Source: CAZUDO01 sp964618895 (GTDB lineage Bacteria > Desulfobacterota > Binatia > DP-6). From it: DNA of 64,000 bases. Position numbers and translations under genes: made by a program. The stretch lies in the NCBI GenBank assembly GCA_964618895.1, contig CAZUDO010000038.1, positions 26,934 through 90,933 on the forward strand, read 5' to 3'. The notes beneath the pieces are model-generated. The model was given only the letters and a program-made list of their open reading frames with translations. It searched no databases and was not told the origin of the DNA. Below are positions 43,212 to 52,018 of this stretch, in pieces (the first letter of the stretch is position 1; every line of letters starts with the position of its first letter).

Positions 43212-45233
43212 TCAGGGCGCCGCGCACGGGCCGGGGGTGAGCAACGTGCACGCCGTGGCTGACGCCGCGTTGCACGGGCTCGAGTCGGCGGAGCCGGGCG
43301 GGAAGTTCGCCGGGAGGTTGTCGCCACTGTTGTTGAAGGCATCGGCGGACCCGACGCAGGCATTGATCTGCGCCGTGGTCGCGCTCGGGTTTGCGCAGAC
43401 CGCGTTGCAGCTCGCGTAGTCCGGATAGACGGCGGTCGTTCCCGCTGCGAGGTTGATGCCGGCGGCGATGAGCTGACGGGCCAGCTGTACGCGCTGGTCC
43501 CCACGCGGTTGCACGCACAGGCCCTCGAGCGCCGAGTGACCGTGGTCTACGTCCACGTCCGTGATCAGGTGCCCACACACCGTGATCCCGCCGGCGGCCG
43601 TCAATACCGCCTGGGTGGTGGCCGGGTGGTTCTTCCAGAACCCGATCGTGCGCGTGAACGCCCCCGTGCCAAGGGTCGTGGTAGTGGTCGACGAGGTGGT
43701 GGTCGTGACGGTCGTCGAGGTCGTCGGCGCCGCCGTCGTGACCGTGGTCGAGGTCGTGGTGGACGTAGTGACCGTGGTCGAGGTCGTGACCGTGGTGGAC
43801 GTGGTGACCGTCGTCGAAGTCGTCGTGGTGGTGGTCACCCCCGCCGTCGTCGTCGTGGTGCTCGTGGTCCCGGCCAACGTCGTCGTGGTGGTGCTGGTGG
43901 TGGGCGCCTCGGTCGTCGTGGTGCTCGTCGTCGTGGTCGGCGCCTGGGTGGTCGAGGTGGTACTGGTGGTGGTCGTCGTCGTGGTCGTCGGGCACAGGCA
44001 GTCCGCGCCGCACGGCAGGAAGGCCCCGGCCGGGCTTCCCGGCGGACAGGTGATGCTTCCGGGCGGATCGCACTCCTCCTCCGGGTGGTCGAGGATGAAG
44101 TTCCCGCAGCTCGCGTGGGTGGTGGTCGTGGACGAGGTGGTCGTCGTGGTGGTCGTATTGTCCGGCAGGGAAGCGGTGGTCGGCGTCGTCGACGTGGTGG
44201 TCGAGGTGGTCGTCGTGCTCGTGGTGGTGGTCGTCGTCCCCGTGGTCGTCGTGGTGGTGGTCGTCGGCGTGGGCGGGCAGCACAGGCCCTCGTTGTCCGA
44301 GTTCATGAAGATCGACGAGCCGAGGAAGTGGCCACGCAGGTGGTTCCTCCCCCCCACGTTGAGTCGGCCATTGAGCGCGCAGGCGTCGAGCGTGTAGTCA
44401 CCGTTGTGGCTGAACTTGATCTTCCCCGCTTCGGCCATGAGGCGGAATACGCCGCATTCGGAGCCCACGTCGGCATTGTTGTGGATCTTGACCTTACCGT
44501 TGCCCGGCACGAGGACGGTCGCGGGGCCGGCGCTCGTGATACGCACCGCCACGCGCGCCTTCAGGCCGCAGATGATCGTCTGCCCGGCCCCGAAGACCAG
44601 CTTGGCGCCGTTCTGCATACTGATGATGCCGTAGGCGCCCGGAGCGAGGTCGCACTGCATGTTGCCGGGCGCGATGTCGTGGGCGCTGCAATCGGCGTTC
44701 TCCGCGATCGTGATGTTGTCCCCGGTCATGCAGGGCGGGAACGGCACGGTCACGCCACAGGCGGTGGCGATGTCCTCGGGGTCGGGGGTGCAGCTCGCGC
44801 TGCAGCTCGGCTGGGTGTCGCCGTCGAGGTCGCCCAGGATGGGGGGCGTCCACGAGAAACTGCAATCGGGATTGGGCCCGTCGATGTCGATCAGGCTGCA
44901 GCCGAGGCTACAGCTGGCGGGCACGTTCCGGAACACGGTGGAGTAGGCGCCGCCGGTCACGCACACGTTGTTGGCGACCACCTGCCCGGGGCCCGGCACC
45001 AAGGCGCCGGTGGCGGTGAGACGCCCACATTTCCCTGGTCCGGTACAGTTGACGCCCACGCTGCACCCGGGGGCTTCGATGGCGATGTTCTGGATCTTCG
45101 CCGACTTGAGACCGAGCAGGAGGTAGTTCCCGAGATCGCTGTCGACCGCCGGGTCGGCCAGGGTCAGAGCGGGAAGCAGGGCCAGTGCCGCGGACAGCAG
45201 GCGGGCGATTGATCTACCTCGAGCGTATCGCAT
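43212..45233 (-). CDS. secreted threonine-tract protein with Cys-rich N-terminal half and 'GFWKNHP' C-terminal domain
   Basis: 673 residues from ATG 45233. Signal peptide (LLSAALALLPALTLA). An N-terminal ~300-residue beta-rich region has many paired cysteines (CSVGVNCTGPGKCG, CSLGCSLIDI) and repeats of a glycine-rich adhesin-like type. Two Thr-rich tracts then flank a small motif CGNFILDHPEEECDPPGS. The C-terminal ~120 residues begin GFWKNHPATTQAVL, known at the ends of surface proteins, and contain three Cys pairs. The threonine tracts are likely O-glycosylated linkers. Probably a type II secretion client, given the convergent GspAB neighbours; inference. Confidence 0.82.
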   Translation of the reverse strand: MRYARGRSIARLLSAALALLPALTLADPAVDSDLGNYLLLGLKSAKIQNIAIEAPGCSVGVNCTGPGKCGRLTATGALVPGPGQVVANNVCVTGGAYSTVFRNVPASCSLGCSLIDIDGPNPDCSFSWTPPILGDLDGDTQPSCSASCTPDPEDIATACGVTVPFPPCMTGDNITIAENADCSAHDIAPGNMQCDLAPGAYGIISMQNGAKLVFGAGQTIICGLKARVAVRITSAGPATVLVPGNGKVKIHNNADVGSECGVFRLMAEAGKIKFSHNGDYTLDACALNGRLNVGGRNHLRGHFLGSSIFMNSDNEGLCCPPTPTTTTTTTTGTTTTTTSTTTTSTTTSTTPTTASLPDNTTTTTTTSSTTTTHASCGNFILDHPEEECDPPGSITCPPGSPAGAFLPCGADCLCPTTTTTTTTSTTSTTQAPTTTTSTTTTEAPTTSTTTTTLAGTTSTTTTTAGVTTTTTTSTTVTTSTTVTTSTTVTTSTTTSTTVTTAAPTTSTTVTTTTSSTTTTTLGTGAFTRTIGFWKNHPATTQAVLTAAGGITVCGHLITDVDVDHGHSALEGLCVQPRGDQRVQLARQLIAAGINLAAGTTAVYPDYASCNAVCANPSATTAQINACVGSADAFNNSGDNLPANFPPGSADSSPCNAASATACTLLTPGPCAAP
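43670..43995. repeat. threonine-encoding minisatellite tract (second, long)
   Basis: Within the gene on the minus strand, imperfect ACC/ACG-rich units (read on minus) encode long runs of Thr with Ser, Ala, Pro and Val (TTSTTVTTSTTV-like repeats) with 12-21-nt periodicity. The plus strand shows a matching Val-rich open frame, which is an artefact. Confidence 0.85.
44115..44270. repeat. threonine-encoding minisatellite tract (first, short)
   Basis: As for the tract at 43670-43995 but shorter, ahead of the CGNFILDHPEEECDPPGS motif. It encodes PTPTTTTTTTTGTTTTTTST-like residues. Confidence 0.82.
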
Positions 45234-45321
45234 CCGAGGCGTGACCTACCGTGGCTACCCGTGGTGCGTCAACGATTATTTGCACCCACCCGCCGATCGT
45301 GCACAAACGCCCGATCACGGC

Positions 45322-46785
45322 TCACGCCTTCCATGTGATCTGCTGCATTTCCGTGTACTCCTCCATCCCGAACCGCCCGCCCTCGCGCCCGACGCCCGAC
45401 TCCTTGAAGCCGCCGAACGGGGCATCCAGGAAATTGAGGCCGTTGTTGATCCACACCACCCCGGTACGGATGCGCTTGGCCAGCTCGAGGGCACGCGCCG
45501 TGTCGCGCGAGTAGATCGCACCGCCGAGCCCGTAGGTGGAGTCGTTGGCGATCCGGATGGCCTCGTCGGGATCCGTGAACGGGATGACCGACACCACCGG
45601 CCCGAATATCTCCTCCTGGGCGATACGACTGCGAATGGGCACCGCGCAGAAGATGGTGGGCTCCAGGAAGTAGCCGTGCGGCAGGTCTTTCGGGCGGCCA
45701 CCGCCGTGCGCGAGCGTCGCGCCGTCCTGCTTGCCGGCGGCGATGTGCTCTTCGATCTTCACCCGCCGCTCGTCGCGGATGACCGGGCCGAGGAAGGTGC
45801 CCGGGTCGGCCGGGTCGCCCACCTTCACCATGCCGCCGACGAAGGCGACCATGCGCTCGACGAACGCATCGTGCACCTCCTTCGGCACGAGCACGCGCGT
45901 GGACATCGCGCAGCCCTGGCCGGCGTGGAAGAACGCCGGCCCGCACGCGACCGGCGCCATCATGTCGAGGTTGTCGGTGTCGAGGTAGATACCGACCGAC
46001 TTGCCGCCCAGCTCCAGGTGGACCCGTTTGAGGGTATGCGAGGCCGCCGCCATGATCTTCTTGCCGGTGGCCACGCTGCCGGTGAAGCTGACCTTGTCGA
46101 CACGCGGGTCGGACACCAGCGCCTCGGCGATGGCCGTCGACTGGCCGGTGACGACGTTGACCACGCCCGGCGGCAGATCCGCCTCGGCGATGATCTCGGC
46201 CAGCTGGAGGCTGATGAGCGGACCCCACGGGGACGGCTTGAAGACCATCGTGCAGCCGGTGGCAAGCGCGGGGCCGAGCTTCTGCGCGGTGACGAAGAGC
46301 GGGAAGTTCCACGTCGGGATGAGGCCGCACACGCCCACGGGCTGGCGGTAGACCATGGTCGAGTTCACCTGCGGCCCGAACGGTCCCTGGCCGGCACGGG
46401 CCGGGAGCTGCTCCTCGAAGTCGAAGCTGAGCGCCAGGTCGGCGTAGTGGCGCAGCAGGTTGATGGGCTGCTCGAGCTGGATGTCGTGCGTGAGCCAGGT
46501 GGCACCCACCTCGGCGATCAGCTGCTGGCGGAGCGCTTCCTTGCGGCGCTCCATGCCGTCGGCGATCGCGGTGAGCACGCGGGCGCGATCGCGGCGCGTG
46601 CTCCGCGGCCACGGCCCGTCGTCGAACGCACGCCGCGCGGCGGCGATGGCGCGCCGCATGTCCTCGACGGTGGCGTCGGGCGCGGCGCCGATCACCTCTT
46701 CGGTGGCCGGGTTCGGAATAGCGTAGGTGGCACCGTTCGACGCGTCGACCCACGCGCCGTCGATGTACATGCGAGCGTGCTCCAT
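45322..46785 (-). CDS. aldehyde dehydrogenase (NAD(P)+-dependent)
   Basis: 487 residues. The catalytic set is intact: general base Glu258 in HLELGGKS and nucleophile Cys292 in FFHAGQGCAMSTR, 34 residues apart as expected. Other marks are PTWNFPLFVTAQKLGPALAT, FTGSVATGK and EEIFGPVVSVIPF. Class is close to the broad ALDH (aldA/betB-like) group. ATG 46785 has GGAGGGATC upstream; the longer frame to 47124 is a shadow of the TA promoter region. Substrate not predictable. Confidence 0.92.
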   Translation of the reverse strand: MEHARMYIDGAWVDASNGATYAIPNPATEEVIGAAPDATVEDMRRAIAAARRAFDDGPWPRSTRRDRARVLTAIADGMERRKEALRQQLIAEVGATWLTHDIQLEQPINLLRHYADLALSFDFEEQLPARAGQGPFGPQVNSTMVYRQPVGVCGLIPTWNFPLFVTAQKLGPALATGCTMVFKPSPWGPLISLQLAEIIAEADLPPGVVNVVTGQSTAIAEALVSDPRVDKVSFTGSVATGKKIMAAASHTLKRVHLELGGKSVGIYLDTDNLDMMAPVACGPAFFHAGQGCAMSTRVLVPKEVHDAFVERMVAFVGGMVKVGDPADPGTFLGPVIRDERRVKIEEHIAAGKQDGATLAHGGGRPKDLPHGYFLEPTIFCAVPIRSRIAQEEIFGPVVSVIPFTDPDEAIRIANDSTYGLGGAIYSRDTARALELAKRIRTGVVWINNGLNFLDAPFGGFKESGVGREGGRFGMEEYTEMQQITWKA

Positions 46786-46884
46786 GCCGGGGATCCCTCC
46801 GCGACCGTCATAGGACGGGTGCGTGCGCCCTGTCGACAGTCGGCGCCCTCGCGCCGTGTGCCACCCCCGGGGAGCCATCCCGGC

Positions 46885-46913
46885 TTGACGTGCACAAGGG
46901 TGCCACGTAGCTT
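46885..46913 (+). promoter_or_regulatory. putative leaderless promoter of the AbrB/VapC pair
   Basis: TTGACG (46885-46890), 17-nt spacer, TAGCTT (46908-46913). The ATG at 46922 follows after 8 nt, so transcription would start about at the start codon. The -35 is strong, the -10 moderate. Confidence 0.5.
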
Positions 46914-46921
46914 TACTTTTG

Positions 46922-47176
46922 ATGCCCCCGGTAAAGGCGCAGCGGCGGTCGCCTGCGGCGGTGACCCGCATCAGCAGCAAGAACCAGACGACCCTGCCGG
47001 TCGCGGTCCTGCATCGCGCCGGCCTTGAGGCCGGTGATGAGGTCCGGGTCGAGGCCCTAGGCACCGGCCGTATCCTCCTGACGGGCGCGACCACCGCCCG
47101 CGCACGGTTCGCCGGCTGCCTCACGGGCCTCTACGGTCGGGGGTACCTGGGAAGGCTTCGCCGCGAGTGGCGCTAG
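46922..47176 (+). CDS. AbrB/MazE-type antitoxin
   Basis: 84 residues with a SpoVT/AbrB swapped-hairpin domain: TRISSKNQTTLPVAVLHRAG, LEAGDEVRVEALGTGRILL. The N-terminal ~15 residues are basic. It overlaps the PIN toxin by 10 bp (47167-47176), the usual antitoxin-toxin order. It should bind the promoter and neutralise VapC. A TTG at 46919 directly before the ATG could also be a start. The upstream promoter is compatible with a leaderless mRNA. Confidence 0.85.
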   Translation: MPPVKAQRRSPAAVTRISSKNQTTLPVAVLHRAGLEAGDEVRVEALGTGRILLTGATTARARFAGCLTGLYGRGYLGRLRREWR

Positions 47177-47559
47177 TCGTCGTCGACGCGAGTGTCGTCA
47201 TCGGGTACCTCGACGGCGACGACGCGCACCACCGGGCGGCGGTCGCGGCGCTCGATGCCTCCGGAACCGACGATCTCGTCCTACCGGCCACCGCCTACGC
47301 GGAAGTCATGGTAGCACCCGCGCGGCGTGGGGCGGCAGCGATGGATCGGGTCGAAGCGGCGCTTGCGGCACTGGCCGTGCGCATGGTGGCGGTGACCCCG
47401 GCCATCGCCCGCGCAGCCGCCGGACTGCGGGCCCGCCATCGGAGCTTGCGGCTCCCCGACGCGCTCGTGCTCGCCACGGCCGACGAGCTGGGTGCAGCAC
47501 GAGTCCTGACCGCCGATCGCGCGTGGGCAAAGATCAGCCGGCGTGTCCGGCTGATTTGA
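47167..47559 (+). CDS. vapC: PIN-domain ribonuclease toxin (VapC-type)
   Basis: 130 residues from GTG 47167. All four PIN acidic residues are present: Asp7 (VVVDASV), Glu46 (AYAEVMV), Asp98 (LRLPDAL) and Asp117 (LTADRAW), so it should be an active Mg-dependent RNase. Pairs with the AbrB-type antitoxin. Complete, unlike most TA relics at 59.7-64 kb. Its 3' end is 3 bp from the stop of the opposing GST gene. Confidence 0.9.
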   Translation: MALVVVDASVVIGYLDGDDAHHRAAVAALDASGTDDLVLPATAYAEVMVAPARRGAAAMDRVEAALAALAVRMVAVTPAIARAAAGLRARHRSLRLPDALVLATADELGAARVLTADRAWAKISRRVRLI

Positions 47560-47562
47560 GTC

Positions 47563-48564
47563 TCAGCGCGCGCGCAGCGGCGCCAGACATCCGGCGCGGT
47601 CCAGGATCGCGTCGAGCCGGCTCGTGTCCGCCACGCGGGCGTAGCGCGCGCGCAGCACGCCGAGCGACTTGGCGTGATACTTCTGCGGCTCCTGCGCGAA
47701 GGGCCGGCCCTCGAGCGTGCAGCGGAACTCCTTGGCGCCGGTGGCGATGGCCTGCGCGTTGGCGAGCGTCCACGGGAAGAAGACGGCGCCGATCTCGTCG
47801 CGCAGGAGGGGCAGGAGCGTCGGCTCGAGGCGCTCCCACGGCTCGAACTCGCCGGTGGCCGTCGGCTGGAGCATGCGCTCGATCCACGCCTGCGTCCGCG
47901 GCGCCGTCGCGCGGATCATCGCTCCCGGCGTGGGGTCCGTGAAGCACTCGTAGAGCTGGGCGGAGAGCCCGAGGTCTCCGAGCGCCGGGCGGCCACCGAA
48001 CAGATACGGGCGGCCGTCGAGATGCCGCTCGAGGATCGTGAGCTGGCGGCGGAACGACGCTTCGATGGTGTCCTTCGTCTCCGGCGACGAGCCGACGAAC
48101 GAGAGTCGCGGCACCATGCGCGCCTTGACCGCCCCGCACGCGGTCTCGCGCGCATCCGCGGGCAGGTCGGGGTTCATCGCGTAGGCGATCCGCTCGGCGG
48201 CGGAGTCCGCGTCGGCGGCGTAGAACCAGCGATAGTGGAACATCGGCTTGTTGCCCCACTCGTCGCCGTACTCCTCGATGAGCGCCGACAGGAACGCGAG
48301 TGTCGGATCGGCCGGCTGCAGCGCCGGCGCGGGGATGCGCGCTTCCATTGCCTCGATGAGCGGCGTCGAGTCCTGCATCGCCGTGCCTTCGGGTGTCACC
48401 ACCAGCGGGATCAGCGGCAGCTTGGCGTAGCGGTTGAACTCGTCCATCACGTGCACCGTGCGCGGCACCCACTCGTGCGGGATGTGCTTGTAGCGGAAGT
48501 AGGAGCGGACCTTGACGGAGTACGGTGACAGCTCGATGCCGAAGACGCGGTAGGTGGTGGTCAT
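47563..48564 (-). CDS. glutathione S-transferase family protein
   Basis: 333 residues. The N-terminal thioredoxin-like domain reads RVFGIELSPYSVKVRSYFRY and PLIPLVVTPEGTAMQDSTPL (cis-Pro region and glutathione-gamma-Glu contact D-S-T), and the C-terminal helical domain carries LYECFTDPTPG. It is longer than a standard GST (200-230), with an extra ~100 C-terminal residues. A Ser near SPYS could be catalytic. Divergent from the dihaem cytochrome gene. Confidence 0.85.
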   Translation of the reverse strand: MTTTYRVFGIELSPYSVKVRSYFRYKHIPHEWVPRTVHVMDEFNRYAKLPLIPLVVTPEGTAMQDSTPLIEAMEARIPAPALQPADPTLAFLSALIEEYGDEWGNKPMFHYRWFYAADADSAAERIAYAMNPDLPADARETACGAVKARMVPRLSFVGSSPETKDTIEASFRRQLTILERHLDGRPYLFGGRPALGDLGLSAQLYECFTDPTPGAMIRATAPRTQAWIERMLQPTATGEFEPWERLEPTLLPLLRDEIGAVFFPWTLANAQAIATGAKEFRCTLEGRPFAQEPQKYHAKSLGVLRARYARVADTSRLDAILDRAGCLAPLRAR

Positions 48565-48600
48565 ACGGCATTCGCATAGCGTCCCGGCGAGGGCGGCCGC

Positions 48601-48634
48601 AATGCCTCGCCGCCGCGGGAGGCATTTTGTTGTT
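48601..48634 (+). terminator. T-tailed hairpin in the divergent intergenic gap
   Basis: AATGCCTC (48601-48608), 10-nt loop, GAGGCATT (48619-48626), then TTGTTGTT. It resembles a weak intrinsic terminator on the plus strand, 49 bp ahead of the cytochrome start; with a TTGTTC element just after it, it may instead insulate or attenuate that gene. Confidence 0.45.
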
Positions 48635-48682
48635 CCAGGCGCAGCGCTTCGTGCTATCCGTTGTGCCGGGGGGACTTGGCCG

Positions 48683-51600
48683 ATGCGAAACGCTGTGCTG
48701 GTGCTGCTCATCCTCTGCGGTGCGGGGCAACCCGCCGACGCCGCCTTCGTCACGTTTGAATCCGGGCAGGTCCGTCCCCTGGCGCTCTCCCCCGACGCCT
48801 CACGCCTGTTCGCCGTCAACACCCCGGACAATCGCCTCGAAGTCTTCACCCTCGACTCCGGCGGCGGGCTGACGCATGCCGCGACGGTGCCCGTCGGTCT
48901 CGAGCCGGTCGCTGTCGCGGCGCGCACCAACACCGAGGTGTGGGTGGTGAACCACCTCTCCGACAGCGTGAGCATCGTCGACCTGAGCGGCACGCCGCGC
49001 GTGGTCCGGACGCTGCTGGTGGGCGACGAGCCGCGCGACATCGTCTTCGCCGGACCCGGCGGGACGCGCGCCTTCGTCACCACCGCCCACCGGGGGCAGA
49101 ACAGCGGCATCAACCCCGCCGACCTGATCACCGCCGGCATCGGACGCGCCGATGTGTGGGTGTTCGACGCCACCACTCCGGGCGCGTCGCTGGGCGGGAC
49201 CCCGCTCACCCGCATCGTTTTGTTCGGCGACACGCCCCGGGCACTCGCCCGGAGCGCCGACGGCAACACCGTCTACGCCGCCGCGTTCCACTCCGGCAAC
49301 CGGACGACGACGTTGAACTTCGGCCTGGTGTGCGACGGCGGCACCGCCGCCGGCCCGTGCACCGTCGGCGGGTTCACCATGCCGGGCGGGCTACCGGGGC
49401 CGAATACCAACTTCCAGCTGATCGCGCGGCCGGAGGTGGGGCTGATCGTCCGCTTCAACGGCAGCGCCTGGGTCGACGAGCTCGGCCGCAACTGGAACAA
49501 CGCGGTGCGCTTCACGCTCCCCGACCGCGACGTGTTCGCCATCGACGCGGCCGCCCCGGTGCCCGTGGAGACCGCCGCCTTCGCCGGCGTCGGCACGATC
49601 CTGTTCAACATGGCCGTCAACCCGGTGAGCGGCAAGATCTACGTGAGCAACACCGAGGCGCGGAACGAGGTCCGCTTCGAAGGCCCAGGCACCTTCGCCG
49701 CCACCACCGTGCAGGGCCACCTGCACGAGGCGCGCATCACGGTGCTGTCCGGCAGCACGGTGACGCCGCGCCACCTGAACAAGCACATCGACTATGCCGT
49801 CGTCCCCAGCCCCGCCGGCACCGCCGCCGACAGCCTCGCCACGCCGACGGGCCTGGCCGTCGACAGCAGCGGGACGACGCTCTATGTCGCGGCCTTCGGC
49901 TCGAGCAAGGTCGGCATCTTCTCCACGGCAGCGCTCGAGGACGACACCTTCGTGCCGGGCGCCGCCAATCACGTCGTCGTCCAGGGCGGCGGCCCGAGCG
50001 GTCTCGTCCTGAACGAAACCCAGAGCCGCCTCTATGTCTTCACCCGCTTCGACAACGCGGTGTCGGTGATCGACACGGTCACGCGCACCGAGATCGCCCA
50101 CCTGGCGCTGCACACCCCCGAGCCGGCGTCGGTCGTGAGCGGGCGCCCGGTCCTGTACGACGCCACCGCGACCTCCAGCAACGGCGAAGCGTCGTGCGCC
50201 TCCTGCCACGTGTTCGGCGACTTCGACAGCCTCGCCTGGGACCTCGGCAACCCGGACGAGGTCGTGCTGAACAACCTGAATCCGCTCCGCCCCGGGCTGT
50301 CGGGGGACCCCGACTTCCATCCCATGAAGGGCCCCATGACGACGCAGAGCCTGCGCGGGATGGCCAACCACGGGCCGATGCACTGGCGCGGCGACCGCAC
50401 CGGGGGACTCGATGCACCGAGCGTGCAGCCGGACAGCGGCGCCTTCGACGAGGAGGCGGCGTTCACGAAGTTCAACGGCGCCTTCGCCGGACTGCTCGGC
50501 CGCAGCGGGCCGCTCACCGGATCGGCGATGGGCGCCTTCACCGCGTTCGCACTGCAGGTGACCTACCCGCCCAACCCCATCCGGGCGCTCGACAACTCGC
50601 TCACGACCGATCAGCTGGCGGGACGGAACTTCTACTTCACCTCCGATCCGTCAGACACCGTCGGGACGTGCAATTTCTGCCACGTCCTCGCTCCCGCCAG
50701 CGGCTTCTTCGGCGGCGACGGCGTCTCGATCCGGGAGCCGCAGGCCATGAAGATCCCCCACCTCCGGAACGCCTACCAGAAGATCGGCATGTTCGGCATG
50801 CCGTTCACCACCGGGACGTTCGGCTTCAACGCCGGCGACAACGGCCCCAAGGGCGACCAGGTGCGGGGCTTCGGCTTCCTGCACGACGGCGGCGTCGACA
50901 CCCTGTTCCGCTTCTTCGACGCCAACGGCTTCAACCAGAGCAGCGGCAACAGCGGCGGGTTCGTGAACGACACCCAGCGCCGGCAGATGGAGCAGTTCAT
51001 GCTCGCGTTCGACAGCAACGTGGCACCCGTCGTCGGCCAGCAGATCACCATCACCAGCACCAACGCGGGCGTCGTCGGGCCGCGCATCGACCTCCTGATC
51101 GCGCGCGCGGCCGCCGGCGAGTGCGACGTGGTCGTGAAGGGCACCTTCGCCGGCCAGCAGCGCGGGGCGTACCGCCTGCCATCGGGGATGTTCCGCAGCG
51201 ACCGATCCTCCGACCCGCTCACCACCGAGGCGGTGGTGCGCTCGCAGGCGGCCACCCCCGGGCAGGAGGTGACCTACACCTGCGTGCCGCCCGGCAGCGG
51301 TCAGCGCATCGGCATCGACCGCGACGACGACGGCTTCTTCGACTGTGACGAGCTGAACGCGGGCAGCGACCCGGCGGACCCGGGCAGCATCCCCGGCGGC
51401 GGCACGACGACGACCACGACCACGTCGACCACCACCACCACCCTGGTCGTGCTGGTTCCCACCCGCTCGCTCAGCCTGAAGGACGACACCCTCGTCCCCA
51501 TCGACTTGAACAAGCGCCGCCTGTCGTTCAAGTCGGACACCGTCCTCGAGCTGCCGGCGCACAAGATCGTGCTGCCCGCTCCCGGCTCGGCCGGCGACCC

Positions 51601-52015
51601 GCGCACCGGCGGCGCCACGTTGCGGGTCTACAACGCGAACCCGGCGCCCGGAACGCCGACCGACGACGTCACCGTCGCCCTGTCGGCCGCGTTGTGGACC
51701 GTCCTCGGCTCGAGCACGGTCACCGGCTACCGCTACACCAACCCCGACCCGAACGGCCCGATCAAGCAGGTGACCGTGAAGACCGACCTGATCCAGGTGA
51801 AGGGCGGCAAGCCGGCGTGGAGCTACACGCTCGACGAGCCGGCACAGGGCCGCGTGGCGGTGCGGCTCCAGCTCGGCACGGCGACGCCGTGGTGCGCGGA
51901 AGCGCCGGCCAAGCTGAGCGGCACCCCGCCGGCGAGCGCCAACAACGACAGGCCCGACAAGTTCACCGCGCAGTCGCGGACGGCGGCGCCGGCGGGGTGT
52001 CCGCCGGCGAAGTAG
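48683..52015 (+). CDS. secreted YVTN beta-propeller / dihaem cytochrome c protein, paralogue
   Basis: 1110 residues from ATG 48683 with GGGGGGACTTGGCCG before it. Signal peptide (AVLVLLILCGAGQPADA). The same propeller repeats and two haem sites (CASCHVFGD, CNFCHVLAP) as 30584-33907, the same HPMKGPMTTQSLRGM and Ca-type loop IDRDDDGFFDCDELNAGSD, then a Thr linker (TTTTTSTTTTTL) missing in the paralogue, and the shared C-terminal domain (TLRVYNANPAPG, YTLDEPAQGRVAVRLQLGT, WCAEAPAKLSGTP). Extracytoplasmic redox protein. Followed by the second DUF4143 gene. Confidence 0.88.
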   Translation: MRNAVLVLLILCGAGQPADAAFVTFESGQVRPLALSPDASRLFAVNTPDNRLEVFTLDSGGGLTHAATVPVGLEPVAVAARTNTEVWVVNHLSDSVSIVDLSGTPRVVRTLLVGDEPRDIVFAGPGGTRAFVTTAHRGQNSGINPADLITAGIGRADVWVFDATTPGASLGGTPLTRIVLFGDTPRALARSADGNTVYAAAFHSGNRTTTLNFGLVCDGGTAAGPCTVGGFTMPGGLPGPNTNFQLIARPEVGLIVRFNGSAWVDELGRNWNNAVRFTLPDRDVFAIDAAAPVPVETAAFAGVGTILFNMAVNPVSGKIYVSNTEARNEVRFEGPGTFAATTVQGHLHEARITVLSGSTVTPRHLNKHIDYAVVPSPAGTAADSLATPTGLAVDSSGTTLYVAAFGSSKVGIFSTAALEDDTFVPGAANHVVVQGGGPSGLVLNETQSRLYVFTRFDNAVSVIDTVTRTEIAHLALHTPEPASVVSGRPVLYDATATSSNGEASCASCHVFGDFDSLAWDLGNPDEVVLNNLNPLRPGLSGDPDFHPMKGPMTTQSLRGMANHGPMHWRGDRTGGLDAPSVQPDSGAFDEEAAFTKFNGAFAGLLGRSGPLTGSAMGAFTAFALQVTYPPNPIRALDNSLTTDQLAGRNFYFTSDPSDTVGTCNFCHVLAPASGFFGGDGVSIREPQAMKIPHLRNAYQKIGMFGMPFTTGTFGFNAGDNGPKGDQVRGFGFLHDGGVDTLFRFFDANGFNQSSGNSGGFVNDTQRRQMEQFMLAFDSNVAPVVGQQITITSTNAGVVGPRIDLLIARAAAGECDVVVKGTFAGQQRGAYRLPSGMFRSDRSSDPLTTEAVVRSQAATPGQEVTYTCVPPGSGQRIGIDRDDDGFFDCDELNAGSDPADPGSIPGGGTTTTTTTSTTTTTLVVLVPTRSLSLKDDTLVPIDLNKRRLSFKSDTVLELPAHKIVLPAPGSAGDPRTGGATLRVYNANPAPGTPTDDVTVALSAALWTVLGSSTVTGYRYTNPDPNGPIKQVTVKTDLIQVKGGKPAWSYTLDEPAQGRVAVRLQLGTATPWCAEAPAKLSGTPPASANNDRPDKFTAQSRTAAPAGCPPAK

Positions 52016-52018
52016 CCT

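Noticed and set aside
43670..44270. CRISPR array
   Set aside because: Repeats are imperfect, coding and lack unique spacers; no cas genes.
43561..44397. Long plus-strand open frame rich in valine opposite the Thr-tract gene
   Set aside because: It is the antisense reading of the Thr codon repeats (GTG/GTC for CAC/GAC); no start site or ordinary composition, and the minus-strand gene has a signal peptide and conserved ends.
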